The position numbers and the translations under genes are program-made. The notes below the pieces were generated by a model. That model was given only the letters and a program-made list of their open reading frames with translations, ran no database searches and had not been told where the DNA came from. Positions 1-6,427 of a stretch of 13,734 bases of DNA are shown here, one piece after another. The first letter of the stretch is position 1, and every line of letters begins with the position of its first letter. This stretch comes from an uncultured Pseudomonas sp. (GTDB lineage: Bacteria; Pseudomonadota; Gammaproteobacteria; Pseudomonadales; Pseudomonadaceae): NCBI GenBank assembly GCA_946886875.1, contig CAMPJN010000063.1, positions 1-13,734 of the forward strand. The letters are read 5' to 3'.

Positions 1-200
1 TGCCGAACCAGGCCTTCAGCTACCTGACCTCCCACGGCAGCCTGGATCTGGAACACATCGAGCTGCTGAAAAAACTGATGAACCGCCTGGACAACGTCGA
101 GGATCAGGCTGCGGTGGTGCACACCGCCAAGGTGGTCTACCGGCTCTACGGCGATATGTTCCGCAGCCTGCCGCTGGCCGACGCCGGGGAACGCTCATGA
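1..200 (+). CDS. Probable heme-oxygenase-like diiron oxidase (HDO), 3' end only
   Basis: Partial gene running in from the left edge. The reading frame has its first full codon at base 3 and ends in TGA at 198-200, giving 65 visible residues. They begin PNQAFSYLTSHGSLDLEHIE and include a helix-like stretch ending YRLYGDMFRSL. His (33-35), Asp (45-47) and His (54-56) are spaced H-x3-D-x2-H, the ligand pattern on the last core helix of HDO-fold diiron enzymes such as SznF and UndA (family knowledge from memory). Pseudomonas proteins of this kind are usually labelled iron-containing redox enzyme family or TenA-like. The substrate cannot be told from this fragment, and the other expected iron ligands lie outside the window. 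The stop overlaps the ATG of the SDR gene (ATGA), so the two are probably translationally coupled. It could instead be a TenA/PqqC-like protein without iron. Confidence 0.7.
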   Translation, partial: PNQAFSYLTSHGSLDLEHIELLKKLMNRLDNVEDQAAVVHTAKVVYRLYGDMFRSLPLADAGERS

Positions 201-988
201 AACTCTACGACTGTCGGGCCTTGATCACCGGCGCCAGCGGCGGTATCGGCCTGGCGCTGGTCACGGCGCTGGCCGCCGAAGGCGCGCATCTGCTGCTGGT
301 CGGCCGCCAGTTGGATGCCTTGCAGGCACTGGCGCAGCGCTATCCGGGCAAGATCGACGTGCTCCAGGCCGATATCCGCGAGCGCGACGGCCGTGAAGCA
401 GTGGTGGCCGCTGCGAAACGTTTCGGCGCGTTGAATACCCTGATCAACGCCGCCGGCATCAACCATTTCAGCCTGCTCGAACAGCATGACGAAGAAGCGC
501 TCGCCGAGCTTATCGACCTCAACGTGACCGCCACCCTGCAGCTGACCCACCGCCTGCTGCCGCTGCTGCGCCAGCAAAGCTCAGCGCTGGTGGTCAATCT
601 CGGTTCGACCTTCGGCTCCATCGGTTATCCGGGTTTCAGCGCCTATTGCGCGAGCAAGTTCGCCTTGCGCGGCTTTTCCGAAGCGCTGCGCCGCGAACTC
701 GCCGACACCCGGGTGAAAGTGCTGTATTTCGCCCCCCGCGCCACCCGCACCGGGATGAACGCCGCCAATGTGGTGGCGATGAACGACGAACTGCACCAGG
801 CCATGGACGAGCCGCAGGCAGTCGCCCAGCAACTGCTGCAAGCCATTCGCCGCGAAGACGACGAACGCTATCTCGGCTGGCCGGAGAAATTCTTCGTGCG
901 CCTCAACAGCCTGCTGCCGCGTGTGGTCGACCAGGCCCTGCGCAAACAACTGCCCATCATCCAGCGCTTCGCCCGATCCAAACCCTAA
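197..988 (+). CDS. Classical short-chain dehydrogenase/reductase (SDR)
   Basis: A 263-residue cytoplasmic NAD(P)-dependent oxidoreductase of normal classical-SDR length. The Rossmann nucleotide site TGASGGIG is at residues 11-18 and the NAAG motif at 84-87. The catalytic tetrad is complete: Asn109, Ser137 (NLGST), Tyr150 and Lys154 (YCASK). Gly36-Arg37 at the end of the second strand favours NADP(H), by inference. The segment RATRTGMN after the active site is the usual post-strand-6 loop. The C-terminal part (about 195-263) is basic and Leu-rich and may contact a lipid or long-chain substrate, which is speculation. The ATG overlaps the stop of the HDO-like gene, and the stop TAA is followed 12 bases later by the TPR gene. 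The context suggests it reduces or oxidises a product of the diiron enzyme. The substrate is unknown. Confidence 0.9.
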   Translation: MKLYDCRALITGASGGIGLALVTALAAEGAHLLLVGRQLDALQALAQRYPGKIDVLQADIRERDGREAVVAAAKRFGALNTLINAAGINHFSLLEQHDEEALAELIDLNVTATLQLTHRLLPLLRQQSSALVVNLGSTFGSIGYPGFSAYCASKFALRGFSEALRRELADTRVKVLYFAPRATRTGMNAANVVAMNDELHQAMDEPQAVAQQLLQAIRREDDERYLGWPEKFFVRLNSLLPRVVDQALRKQLPIIQRFARSKP

Positions 989-1000
989 AGGACCACGACC

Positions 1001-1657
1001 ATGCCCATGACCTTTCTGCGCCGCACCTGCTGCACCCTGCTCTGCCTCGCCAGCCTGCCCGCCTTCGCCCTCAGCGAGCAAAGCCAACAAAGCCTGCAAG
1101 CCCTGCAAACGCGCTGGGCGCAAATCAACTATCAGTTGCCCGAGGCGCAGCGCGAAGCCGCCTTCGCCAAACTCAGCGAACAAGCTCAACTGGCATTGGA
1201 CAAGGAACCCAAAGCAGCCGAACTGTTGATCTGGCGCGGCATCATCCTCAGCACCTATGCCGGCGCCAAAGGCGGTCTGGGCGCCCTGGGTCTGGCCAAG
1301 CAAGCGAAAGCCAGCCTGGAACAGGCCCTCGCCGAAGATCCCAAGGCATTGTCCGGCTCGGCCTATACCAGCCTGGGCAGCCTCTACTATCAGGTGCCGG
1401 GCTGGCCCATCGGCTTTGGCGACGACAAAAAAGCTGAAGTCATGCTCAAGCAGGCCTTGGCCATCAACCCAGACGGCATCGATCCGAACTACTTCTATGG
1501 CGATTTCCTCTACCGCGCCAAGCGTTATGAGGAAGCCAAGCAGGCGCTGAACAAAGCATTGCAAGCGCCGCCGCGGCCGAACCGCGTTTCCGCCGATGAG
1601 GGCCGCCGCAAGGAGATCGCCAAGTTGTTGAGCCAAGTAAATGCCAAGCTGGACTAA
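1001..1657 (+). CDS. Exported tetratricopeptide-repeat (TPR) protein
   Basis: A 218-residue protein with a clear Sec signal peptide: basic FLRR, a hydrophobic core rich in Leu and Cys, and an AFA cleavage site at about residue 23. The mature protein is nearly all helical. TPR-like repeats occupy about residues 115-195, with the pattern of small and aromatic residues typical of the fold (AYTSLGSLYY, then NYFYGDFLYRAKRYEEAKQAL). Protein-protein binding in the periplasm is the likely role. It resembles small Pseudomonas TPR proteins sometimes compared with TatT-type TRAP components, but I cannot confirm that. An AAAGGA ribosome site overlaps the SDR stop codon; a second ATG at 1007 is a possible start. 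Its place directly before a two-component pair suggests that it is co-regulated, or that it helps the sensor detect a signal. Confidence 0.75.
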   Translation: MPMTFLRRTCCTLLCLASLPAFALSEQSQQSLQALQTRWAQINYQLPEAQREAAFAKLSEQAQLALDKEPKAAELLIWRGIILSTYAGAKGGLGALGLAKQAKASLEQALAEDPKALSGSAYTSLGSLYYQVPGWPIGFGDDKKAEVMLKQALAINPDGIDPNYFYGDFLYRAKRYEEAKQALNKALQAPPRPNRVSADEGRRKEIAKLLSQVNAKLD

Positions 1658-1699
1658 TTCAGCGCTGGCGGGCTTGATAGGCGAAACAGAGGGTCGCGT

Positions 1700-2359
1700 A
1701 TGCGTATTTTGCTGGTCGAAGACGATAAGGCGCTGGGCGCAGGGATTCGCACGGCGCTGAAACCCGAGGGCTATACCGTCGACTGGGTGCAGGACGGGCA
1801 AAGTGCGCTGCACGCCTTGAGCCATGAAAGTTTCGAGCTGGCGATACTCGACCTCGGCCTGCCGCGCCTGGATGGCCTGCAGGTGCTCAAACAGCTGCGC
1901 GCCGCCGCCAATCCGGTGCCGGTGCTGGTGCTCACCGCGCGCGATTCCACCGCCGACCGCATCGCCGGGCTGGATGCCGGCGCCGACGATTACCTGATCA
2001 AGCCCTTCGATGTCGCCGAACTCAAGGCGCGCCTGCGCGCGCTGTTGCGGCGCAGTTTCAACCGACCGCAACCGGCCCTGGAATACCGCGGCATCAGCCT
2101 CGATCCGGTGAGCCAGGCGGTGACCTTCCAGGGCCAGTTGCTCAACCTGCCGCGCAAGGAGTTTCTCCTGCTGCACGAATTGATCGCCCAGCCCGGCCGG
2201 GTGATGACCCGCGACAAGCTCCAGCAGGCGCTATACGGCTGGGACGAGGAACTGGAAAGCAACGCCCTGGAAGTGCATGTGCATCATCTGCGCAAGAAAT
2301 TCTTTCCCGAACTGATCCGCACCGTGCGCGGCGTCGGCTACCTGGTGGATAAAGTCTGA
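1700..2359 (+). CDS. OmpR/QseB-family response regulator
   Basis: A 219-residue cytoplasmic DNA-binding response regulator. The receiver domain (about 1-115) has the acidic pocket Asp8/Asp9, the phospho-acceptor Asp51 (AILDLGLP), the switch Thr79 and the conserved Lys101-Pro102. The C-terminal winged helix (about 125-219) ends in VRGVGYLVDKV, the classic OmpR wing signature. The sequence is closest in style to the QseB/PmrA/TctD branch. A good ribosome site (AGAGGG) lies six bases before the ATG. The stop codon shares one base with the start of the kinase gene (TGATG), so the pair is translationally coupled. Target genes are not visible; the TPR-SDR-HDO genes upstream or the copper chaperone opposite are candidates by position only. 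Confidence 0.93.
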   Translation: MRILLVEDDKALGAGIRTALKPEGYTVDWVQDGQSALHALSHESFELAILDLGLPRLDGLQVLKQLRAAANPVPVLVLTARDSTADRIAGLDAGADDYLIKPFDVAELKARLRALLRRSFNRPQPALEYRGISLDPVSQAVTFQGQLLNLPRKEFLLLHELIAQPGRVMTRDKLQQALYGWDEELESNALEVHVHHLRKKFFPELIRTVRGVGYLVDKV

Positions 2360-3828
2360 TGCTGTCGATTCGCGCCCGCACCCTGCTTCTGGTCCTCGGC
2401 TTGCTCAGCCTGTCGATGACCCTGATTTCCTACAAAAGCTATCGCGACGCCCAGCATGAGATCGAAGAACTGTTCGATGCCCAACTGGTGCAAACCGCCC
2501 GTCTGCTCGCCGGCATGGTCGGCCGCGACATGCCGCAAAGCGACCGCCAAGCGCTGCAGGACGCCCTCAATCAGGCGCTGCAGGCGCGGCCGGCAGCAGA
2601 CGACGAGATCCAGTTCGACGGCCACCCCTACGAGGGCAAACTGGCGTTTCAGGTACTCGATGAAGAGGGGGTCGTGTTGCTGCAATCGGCCAGCGCACCA
2701 GCGGGTTTGCTCAGGCAGATGGTGAGCGACGCCAACCAGGCCCAGGGCAGCGAGGCCATGCCCGAACAACCGTTATCGGCAATTGTCGGGCAGTTGCTCG
2801 GCTACCGCAGCGTGTCGCTGGCGGATTACCAGTGGCGGGTATTCCTCTTGCGCGACCTTCAGGATAACCACTGGATATTGGTCGGCGAACGCGAGGATGT
2901 GCGCGGCGAACTGGTCGGCAAAATCGCCCGGCGCAGCCTGTTGCCCGATCTGATCGGCCTGCCCTTGCTCGCCCTGCTGGTATGGTGGGCGGTGGGCTGG
3001 GGCTTGCGTCCACTGCAACGCATGGCCGAACTGATCAAATCCCGCGCGCCGGACAACCTGGCGCCGCTGCTGCTGTCGCCGTTACCGGCCGAGCTGGAAC
3101 CCATGGGCGCCGCGCTCAACCGTCTGCTGATGCAGGTCAATCAGTTGCTCGATCAGGAAAAACGCTTTATCGCCGATGCCGCCCACGAGCTGCGCACGCC
3201 CTTGGCGGTGCTGCGCATCCATGCACAAAACGCCCTGGAAGCCCGCGACCCGAACGACCGCGACGAGGCCTTGCGTCAACTCGGCGGCGGGGTCAAGCGC
3301 GCCACCCGGGTGGTCGCGCAACTGCTGACCCTGGCCCGGCTCGACCCCAACGGCATGCAACTGGCGATGGTCGAACTCGACCTACTGGGTTTTCTCCGTG
3401 AGGAGCTGGCCGAACTCACCCCATTGGCCCTGGAACGTCAGCAGGAACTCAGTTTCGATGCCGATGAAGCTGGCGATTACCGCTTGTCAGTCGACGCGCC
3501 GAGCCTCGGCACCCTGCTGCAGAATCTGATCGGCAACGCCGTGCAGTACACCCCCGTCGGCGGACGCATCCAGGTGCAACTGCAAGCCCACAGCGATGCA
3601 TTGATATTGCGCGTGCAGGACAGCGGCCCCGGCGTCGACGCGGCGCTACGGGAAAAACTCTTCGAACGCTTCTACCGACTTGAAGAAGGTCAAGGCGCCG
3701 GGCTGGGCTTGTCGATCGTGCAGCGGGTGGTGCAACTGCACCGCGGCAGCGTCACGCTCGGCGAATCACCGTTTGGTGGGTTGGAAGTATGCGTGCGCCT
3801 GCCACGACAGGGCGTGACGCCCGCTTAA
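2359..3828 (+). CDS. Sensor histidine kinase, QseC/TctE-like
   Basis: A 489-residue inner-membrane kinase. TM1 is at about residues 7-25. A periplasmic segment of about 165 residues with the 2CSK_N look (conserved EELFDAQL near its start) follows, and TM2 is at about 195-216. After a short linker come the HisKA domain with phospho-acceptor His276 (AAHELRTP) and the ATPase domain with N box Asn389/Asn393, G1 box DSGPG at 421-425 and G2 box GAGLGLS at 446-452. All catalytic motifs are intact. It forms a pair with the regulator, whose stop it overlaps by one base. The signal is unknown; related kinases sense metals, tricarboxylates or hormones. The 3' end overlaps the convergent copper-chaperone gene by four bases, and no terminator lies between them. 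Confidence 0.93.
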   Translation: MLSIRARTLLLVLGLLSLSMTLISYKSYRDAQHEIEELFDAQLVQTARLLAGMVGRDMPQSDRQALQDALNQALQARPAADDEIQFDGHPYEGKLAFQVLDEEGVVLLQSASAPAGLLRQMVSDANQAQGSEAMPEQPLSAIVGQLLGYRSVSLADYQWRVFLLRDLQDNHWILVGEREDVRGELVGKIARRSLLPDLIGLPLLALLVWWAVGWGLRPLQRMAELIKSRAPDNLAPLLLSPLPAELEPMGAALNRLLMQVNQLLDQEKRFIADAAHELRTPLAVLRIHAQNALEARDPNDRDEALRQLGGGVKRATRVVAQLLTLARLDPNGMQLAMVELDLLGFLREELAELTPLALERQQELSFDADEAGDYRLSVDAPSLGTLLQNLIGNAVQYTPVGGRIQVQLQAHSDALILRVQDSGPGVDAALREKLFERFYRLEEGQGAGLGLSIVQRVVQLHRGSVTLGESPFGGLEVCVRLPRQGVTPA

Positions 3829-4298
3829 TGGCGAAAATGCGCGGGCATCTGCTTGGACACGGTGACATCCAGGCTGATCGAATCGCCATCGCTGAAGTGC
3901 AAGGTCAGGGGGAACTGGTCGCCGATCTCCAGCGCCTGCTTGAGCCCCATCAGCATCAGGCGCGGCCCCCCAGGGGCGAATATCAGATCGTCCTCCGGCG
4001 ACACCGGGATACTCTCTATCGGGGTCGTGGTGTCCGGGCTCAAATCGGCGACCGCTGCGTGTAATGCAACCTTCTCGGCAACCGGCGATGACGCCGACTG
4101 CAGTACCCGTTCCTTATCGCCACGGTTGTTGAGCACCAGAAAGGCCATGCTGAACGGCGAACCAGCGGCCGCGGGAAATGCCCAGCCCTCGCGAGCGGAA
4201 AGCCCTGTCGCCTCGAGTTCGTCACTTGCAGGGCCGGCAAAGGTTGCCGGTGCCATAAGAACGATCATCCACAGACCAAGCGTGCTAAGGCGAACCAT
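3825..4298 (-). CDS. PCu(A)C-family periplasmic copper chaperone, ligand-altered
   Basis: A 157-residue protein with a signal peptide cleaved at about Ala21 (TFA/GPA). The fold signatures of the PCuAC family are clear: MAFLVLNNRGD, ASSPVAEKVALH, then APGGPRLMLMGLKQALEIGDQFPLTLHF. Family members carry Cu(I) in the periplasm, often to cytochrome oxidase, through H-x10-M-x21-H-x-M. Here the register is kept exactly but only His80 and Met115 remain; the second and third positions are Thr91 and Arg113. A short C-terminal tail supplies Met151, His154 and His157, which could give alternative ligands. A strong ribosome site (GGAGGAA) lies five bases before the ATG. The gene follows FKBP on the same strand after a gap of about 106 bases. 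It may bind copper weakly or differently, or have another role. Confidence 0.85.
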   Translation of the reverse strand: MVRLSTLGLWMIVLMAPATFAGPASDELEATGLSAREGWAFPAAAGSPFSMAFLVLNNRGDKERVLQSASSPVAEKVALHAAVADLSPDTTTPIESIPVSPEDDLIFAPGGPRLMLMGLKQALEIGDQFPLTLHFSDGDSISLDVTVSKQMPAHFRH

Positions 4299-4326
4299 GA
4301 TGTTTCCTCCATATCAGCGATGCAGC

Positions 4327-4343
4327 GCACGTCGTCGACGTGC
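4327..4343. promoter_or_regulatory. 17-bp palindrome in the leader of the copper-chaperone gene
   Basis: GCACGTC and GACGTGC form a perfect seven-base inverted repeat around a three-base centre, about 30 bases upstream of the PCuAC-like start codon. It has no T-run after it, so an operator or a leader hairpin is more likely than a terminator. No regulator is assigned. Confidence 0.35.
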
Positions 4344-4404
4344 TTACTGATTCGAACAGGAAGCCGGCTCGCAGGTTCAGCCTTTTGCCGGGGCGCCCAG
4401 GCGC

Positions 4405-4746
4405 TCAGTCGTCGCGGGTCAGCACTTCCAGCAACTCCACCTCGAAGATCAGGTTGGAATTGGGCTTGATATAGGCGCCGAACTCGCGCTCGCCATAGCC
4501 CAGCTCAGCGGGCACGTAGAGTTTGCGCTTGCCGCCGACGCGCATGCCCATCATGCCCAGGTCCCAGCCCTTGATCACCCGCCCGGTACCGATCACGCAC
4601 TGGAAGGGCTTGCCGCGATCATAGGAGGAATCGAATTTGCTGCCGTCTTCCAGGTAGCCGTTGTATTGGGTGGTAATCAGGGCGCCCTTGACCACTTCCT
4701 TGCCGTCGCCCAGTTGGATGTCTTCGATTTTCAATTCGCCGATCAT
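4405..4746 (-). CDS. FKBP-type peptidyl-prolyl cis-trans isomerase
   Basis: A small single-domain cytoplasmic FKBP of 113 residues. The rotamase pocket is complete: Tyr28, Phe38, Asp39 (KFDSS), Phe48, Val57-Ile58, Trp61 (VIKGWD), Tyr84 and Phe101. It has no IF insert or His-rich tail, so it is not SlyD, and no signal peptide, so it is not periplasmic FkpA. It catalyses proline isomerisation in protein folding. I place the start at the ATG ending at 4746 (MIGELKIEDI), because an AAGAGAG element precedes it and, from memory, homologues begin there. An in-frame ATG at 4770 would add eight residues but has no ribosome site. The gene lies between the MarR gene and the copper chaperone on the same strand, with gaps of 91 and 106 bases. 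Confidence 0.9.
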   Translation of the reverse strand: MIGELKIEDIQLGDGKEVVKGALITTQYNGYLEDGSKFDSSYDRGKPFQCVIGTGRVIKGWDLGMMGMRVGGKRKLYVPAELGYGEREFGAYIKPNSNLIFEVELLEVLTRDD

Positions 4747-4817
4747 CTCGCGCTCTCTTATTTTGGCCATGCTGTTTGGGGGTTCTCGGCGCCGGCTGCC
4801 GGCACTTAAATGACAGA

Positions 4818-4833
4818 CTGCACAGCGGTGCAG
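4818..4833 (-). terminator. Small hairpin just after the MarR gene
   Basis: CTGCAC and GTGCAG form a perfect six-base stem with a four-base loop, directly after the MarR stop. On the minus strand it is followed by a T-rich but broken tract (TCTGTCATTT). It is a weak terminator or attenuator candidate ahead of the FKBP gene. Confidence 0.3.
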
Positions 4834-4837
4834 CGAG

Positions 4838-5350
4838 TCACTCGGACCGCGGTTCCACTATCGCCAACAGGGCCGCCAGCCCTTCTTCAAGTTGCGCCAG
4901 GGTGGCAGCCGGCAATGGCGCGAGGATGCGCGCCTCGTTTGCCACATGGGCGGTCACCGCGCGGTCGATCAGTTCCAGCCCCGCTTCGGTCAACTGCACC
5001 AGCATGCTGCGGGCATCGCTGGGGCTGGGTTTGCGACTGACCCAGCCGGTGGCTTCCAGCTGTTGCAGCTGCCGGGTCATGGTCCCGGAGGTGATCATCA
5101 GCGCGGAAAACAGTGCGGTGGGCGCCAGACAATAGGGCGCACCGGAGCGGCGCAGGCTGGCCAGCACGTCGAACTCCCAGGAGCTCAAGCCGAAAGCGGC
5201 GAACACCTGTTCCAGCTCGCGGCGCAGCAGGGCCGCGCAGCGGCCGACACGACCGATCACCGCCATGGGGCTGGCGTCCAGGTCCGGGCGCTCTCTGGCC
5301 CACTGCTGCAGGATGGTATCGACGGCGTCGCTGGGGCGTGATTGGGACAT
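4838..5350 (-). CDS. MarR-family transcriptional regulator
   Basis: A 170-residue dimeric winged-helix regulator. The wHTH core covers about residues 53-125: SSWEFDVLASLRRSG, the recognition-helix region ITSGTMTRQLQQLEATGWV, and the wing with the conserved D-A-R motif (SPSDARSMLVQLTEAG). Helices on either side (about 8-50 and 128-165) form the dimer domain. Cys38 and Cys74 could act as redox or electrophile sensors, which is untested. A GAGGAG ribosome site lies five bases upstream of the ATG. It is divergent from the EamA exporter, the usual layout for a MarR repressor and the efflux gene it controls. Two palindromes in the shared intergenic region are likely operators, so it probably also represses itself. 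The ligand is unknown. Confidence 0.92.
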   Translation of the reverse strand: MSQSRPSDAVDTILQQWARERPDLDASPMAVIGRVGRCAALLRRELEQVFAAFGLSSWEFDVLASLRRSGAPYCLAPTALFSALMITSGTMTRQLQQLEATGWVSRKPSPSDARSMLVQLTEAGLELIDRAVTAHVANEARILAPLPAATLAQLEEGLAALLAIVEPRSE

Positions 5351-5365
5351 GAGTGCTCCTCGAAT

Positions 5366-5416
5366 ATTTATCTTGAATTCAAGACATATTGGCTCTAGGC
5401 TTTATTTATCTTGAAT
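5366..5416. repeat. 13-bp direct repeat in the MarR/EamA intergenic region
   Basis: ATTTATCTTGAAT occurs identically at 5366-5378 and 5404-5416, 38 bases apart (about 3.6 helical turns). Each copy forms the left half of one of the two palindromes listed separately. Confidence 0.85.
5371..5384. promoter_or_regulatory. Candidate MarR operator 1 (perfect palindrome)
   Basis: TCTTGAATTCAAGA is a perfect 14-bp palindrome. It is 21 bases before the marR start codon and just upstream of its ribosome site. It contains TTGAAT (5373-5378), which with TAGGCT 17 bases further on could be a weak sigma-70 promoter for the exporter. Binding here would block both directions. The regulator is assigned by position only. 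Confidence 0.65.
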
Positions 5417-5425
5417 GCGAGATAA
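5406..5425. promoter_or_regulatory. Candidate MarR operator 2 (imperfect palindrome)
   Basis: TTATCTTGAATGCGAGATAA is a 20-bp inverted repeat with two mismatched pairs. It ends five bases before the exporter ATG at 5431 and covers the ribosome-binding region. It resembles the TATCTCGAATTCGAGATA-type operator I recall for the Bacillus MhqR repressor; that comparison is from memory. Confidence 0.6.
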
Positions 5426-5430
5426 TTTAC

Positions 5431-6351
5431 ATGAACAACACACTGCTGCGCACGCCCTGGTTGAACATTCTGATAACCGCCCTGGCGCCACTGATCTGGG
5501 GCTCCACTTATATAGTCACCACCGAGCTGCTGCCGCCGGACCGGCCCTTTATCGCAGCCATGCTGCGAGTGCTGCCGGCCGGCCTGCTGCTGGTGCTGCT
5601 CTGCCGGCAACTGCCGGCGCGCGTCCATTGGGGTCGGCTGCTGGTATTGGCGGCGCTGAACATCGGTTGTTTCCAGGCCCTGTTGTTCGTCGCCGCCTAT
5701 CGCCTGCCCGGCGGCCTGCCCGGCGGCCTGGCCGCGGTGGTGGGGGCAATCCAGCCGCTGCTGCTGATGGGCCTGCTGTGGTCGCTGGAGGGGCAACGCC
5801 CGGCGCAGTTGGCCATGGGCGCCAGCATAATGGGCATAGCCGGCATGGCCGCCCTGTTGCTGTCGCCGGACGCCAGTTGGGATGCTATGGGTATAGCCGC
5901 AGCCTTTGTCGGCATGGCCTGCATGGCACTGGGCACCTATTTGAGCCGGCGCTGGCAGACCGGGCTGGGGCTGCTGGCCTTTACCGGCTGGCAGTTGCTG
6001 CTGGGCGGTTTGATGTTGCTGCCTTTGGCGCTGCTGGTCGATCCGCCCTTGCCCAGCCTGAGTCTCAGCCAGGGTCTGGCCTACGCTTACCTGTCGCTGT
6101 TCGGTGCGCTGCTGGCGTATGTCCTGTGGTTTCGCGGGATTGCCCGGCTGTCGCCGGTGGCGGTGTCGTCGCTGAGTTTGCTCAGCCCGGTGATCGCCGT
6201 GCTGATGGGCTGGGCGCTGCTCGACGAACGCATCACCGGCGTGGCCCTGATCGGCCTGCTGACGGTGCTGGGCAGCATCCTCCTGGTGCAATGGGCGACC
6301 AGTTCGCCAGCGCCCGCCCGCAGCCGCACCGAGGATTGCCTGCCACGCTGA
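5431..6351 (+). CDS. EamA/DMT-family transporter (probable exporter)
   Basis: A 306-residue inner-membrane protein with about ten hydrophobic segments arranged as two EamA repeats (about 12-140 and 150-290). The first repeat opens with the typical ALAPLIWGSTYIVTTELLP, and the second ends with SLLSPVIAVLMGWALLDERITG, the usual final-repeat signature. DMT proteins of this type export amino acids, metabolites or drugs; the substrate here is unknown. I start at the ATG at 5431 (MNNTLLRTPW). An upstream in-frame start at 5389 would run through the operator region and add an unusual tail. The gene is divergent from the MarR gene and very probably repressed by it. It converges on the TonB receptor gene, with a strong hairpin between the two. 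Confidence 0.9.
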   Translation: MNNTLLRTPWLNILITALAPLIWGSTYIVTTELLPPDRPFIAAMLRVLPAGLLLVLLCRQLPARVHWGRLLVLAALNIGCFQALLFVAAYRLPGGLPGGLAAVVGAIQPLLLMGLLWSLEGQRPAQLAMGASIMGIAGMAALLLSPDASWDAMGIAAAFVGMACMALGTYLSRRWQTGLGLLAFTGWQLLLGGLMLLPLALLVDPPLPSLSLSQGLAYAYLSLFGALLAYVLWFRGIARLSPVAVSSLSLLSPVIAVLMGWALLDERITGVALIGLLTVLGSILLVQWATSSPAPARSRTEDCLPR

Positions 6352-6389
6352 TCCGCCAGCAATGGCAACCAGTCAGCAACACCAGCCCT

Positions 6390-6420
6390 GGCTTGAAGCA
6401 GCACCGCACTGCTTCAAGCC
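6390..6420. terminator. Hairpin between convergent exporter and copper-receptor genes
   Basis: GGCTTGAAGCAG and CTGCTTCAAGCC form a perfect 12-bp stem around a seven-base loop, midway between the stop codons of two convergent genes. Neither strand has a clear T-run after it, so it may work in both directions only weakly, or act as an RNA 3'-end stabiliser. The position strongly suggests a termination role. Confidence 0.6.
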
Positions 6421-6427
6421 GAATCCG

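Noticed and set aside
581..2176. Long minus-strand open frame opposite the SDR, TPR and regulator genes
   Set aside because: It runs antisense across three well-supported genes, has a composition typical of a GC-bias shadow (rich in Gln, Ala, Gly) and shows no recognisable domain.
5389..5430. Earlier start for the EamA exporter
   Set aside because: It would translate through operator 2 and add a tail not seen in the family; the start at 5431 leads directly into the first membrane helix.
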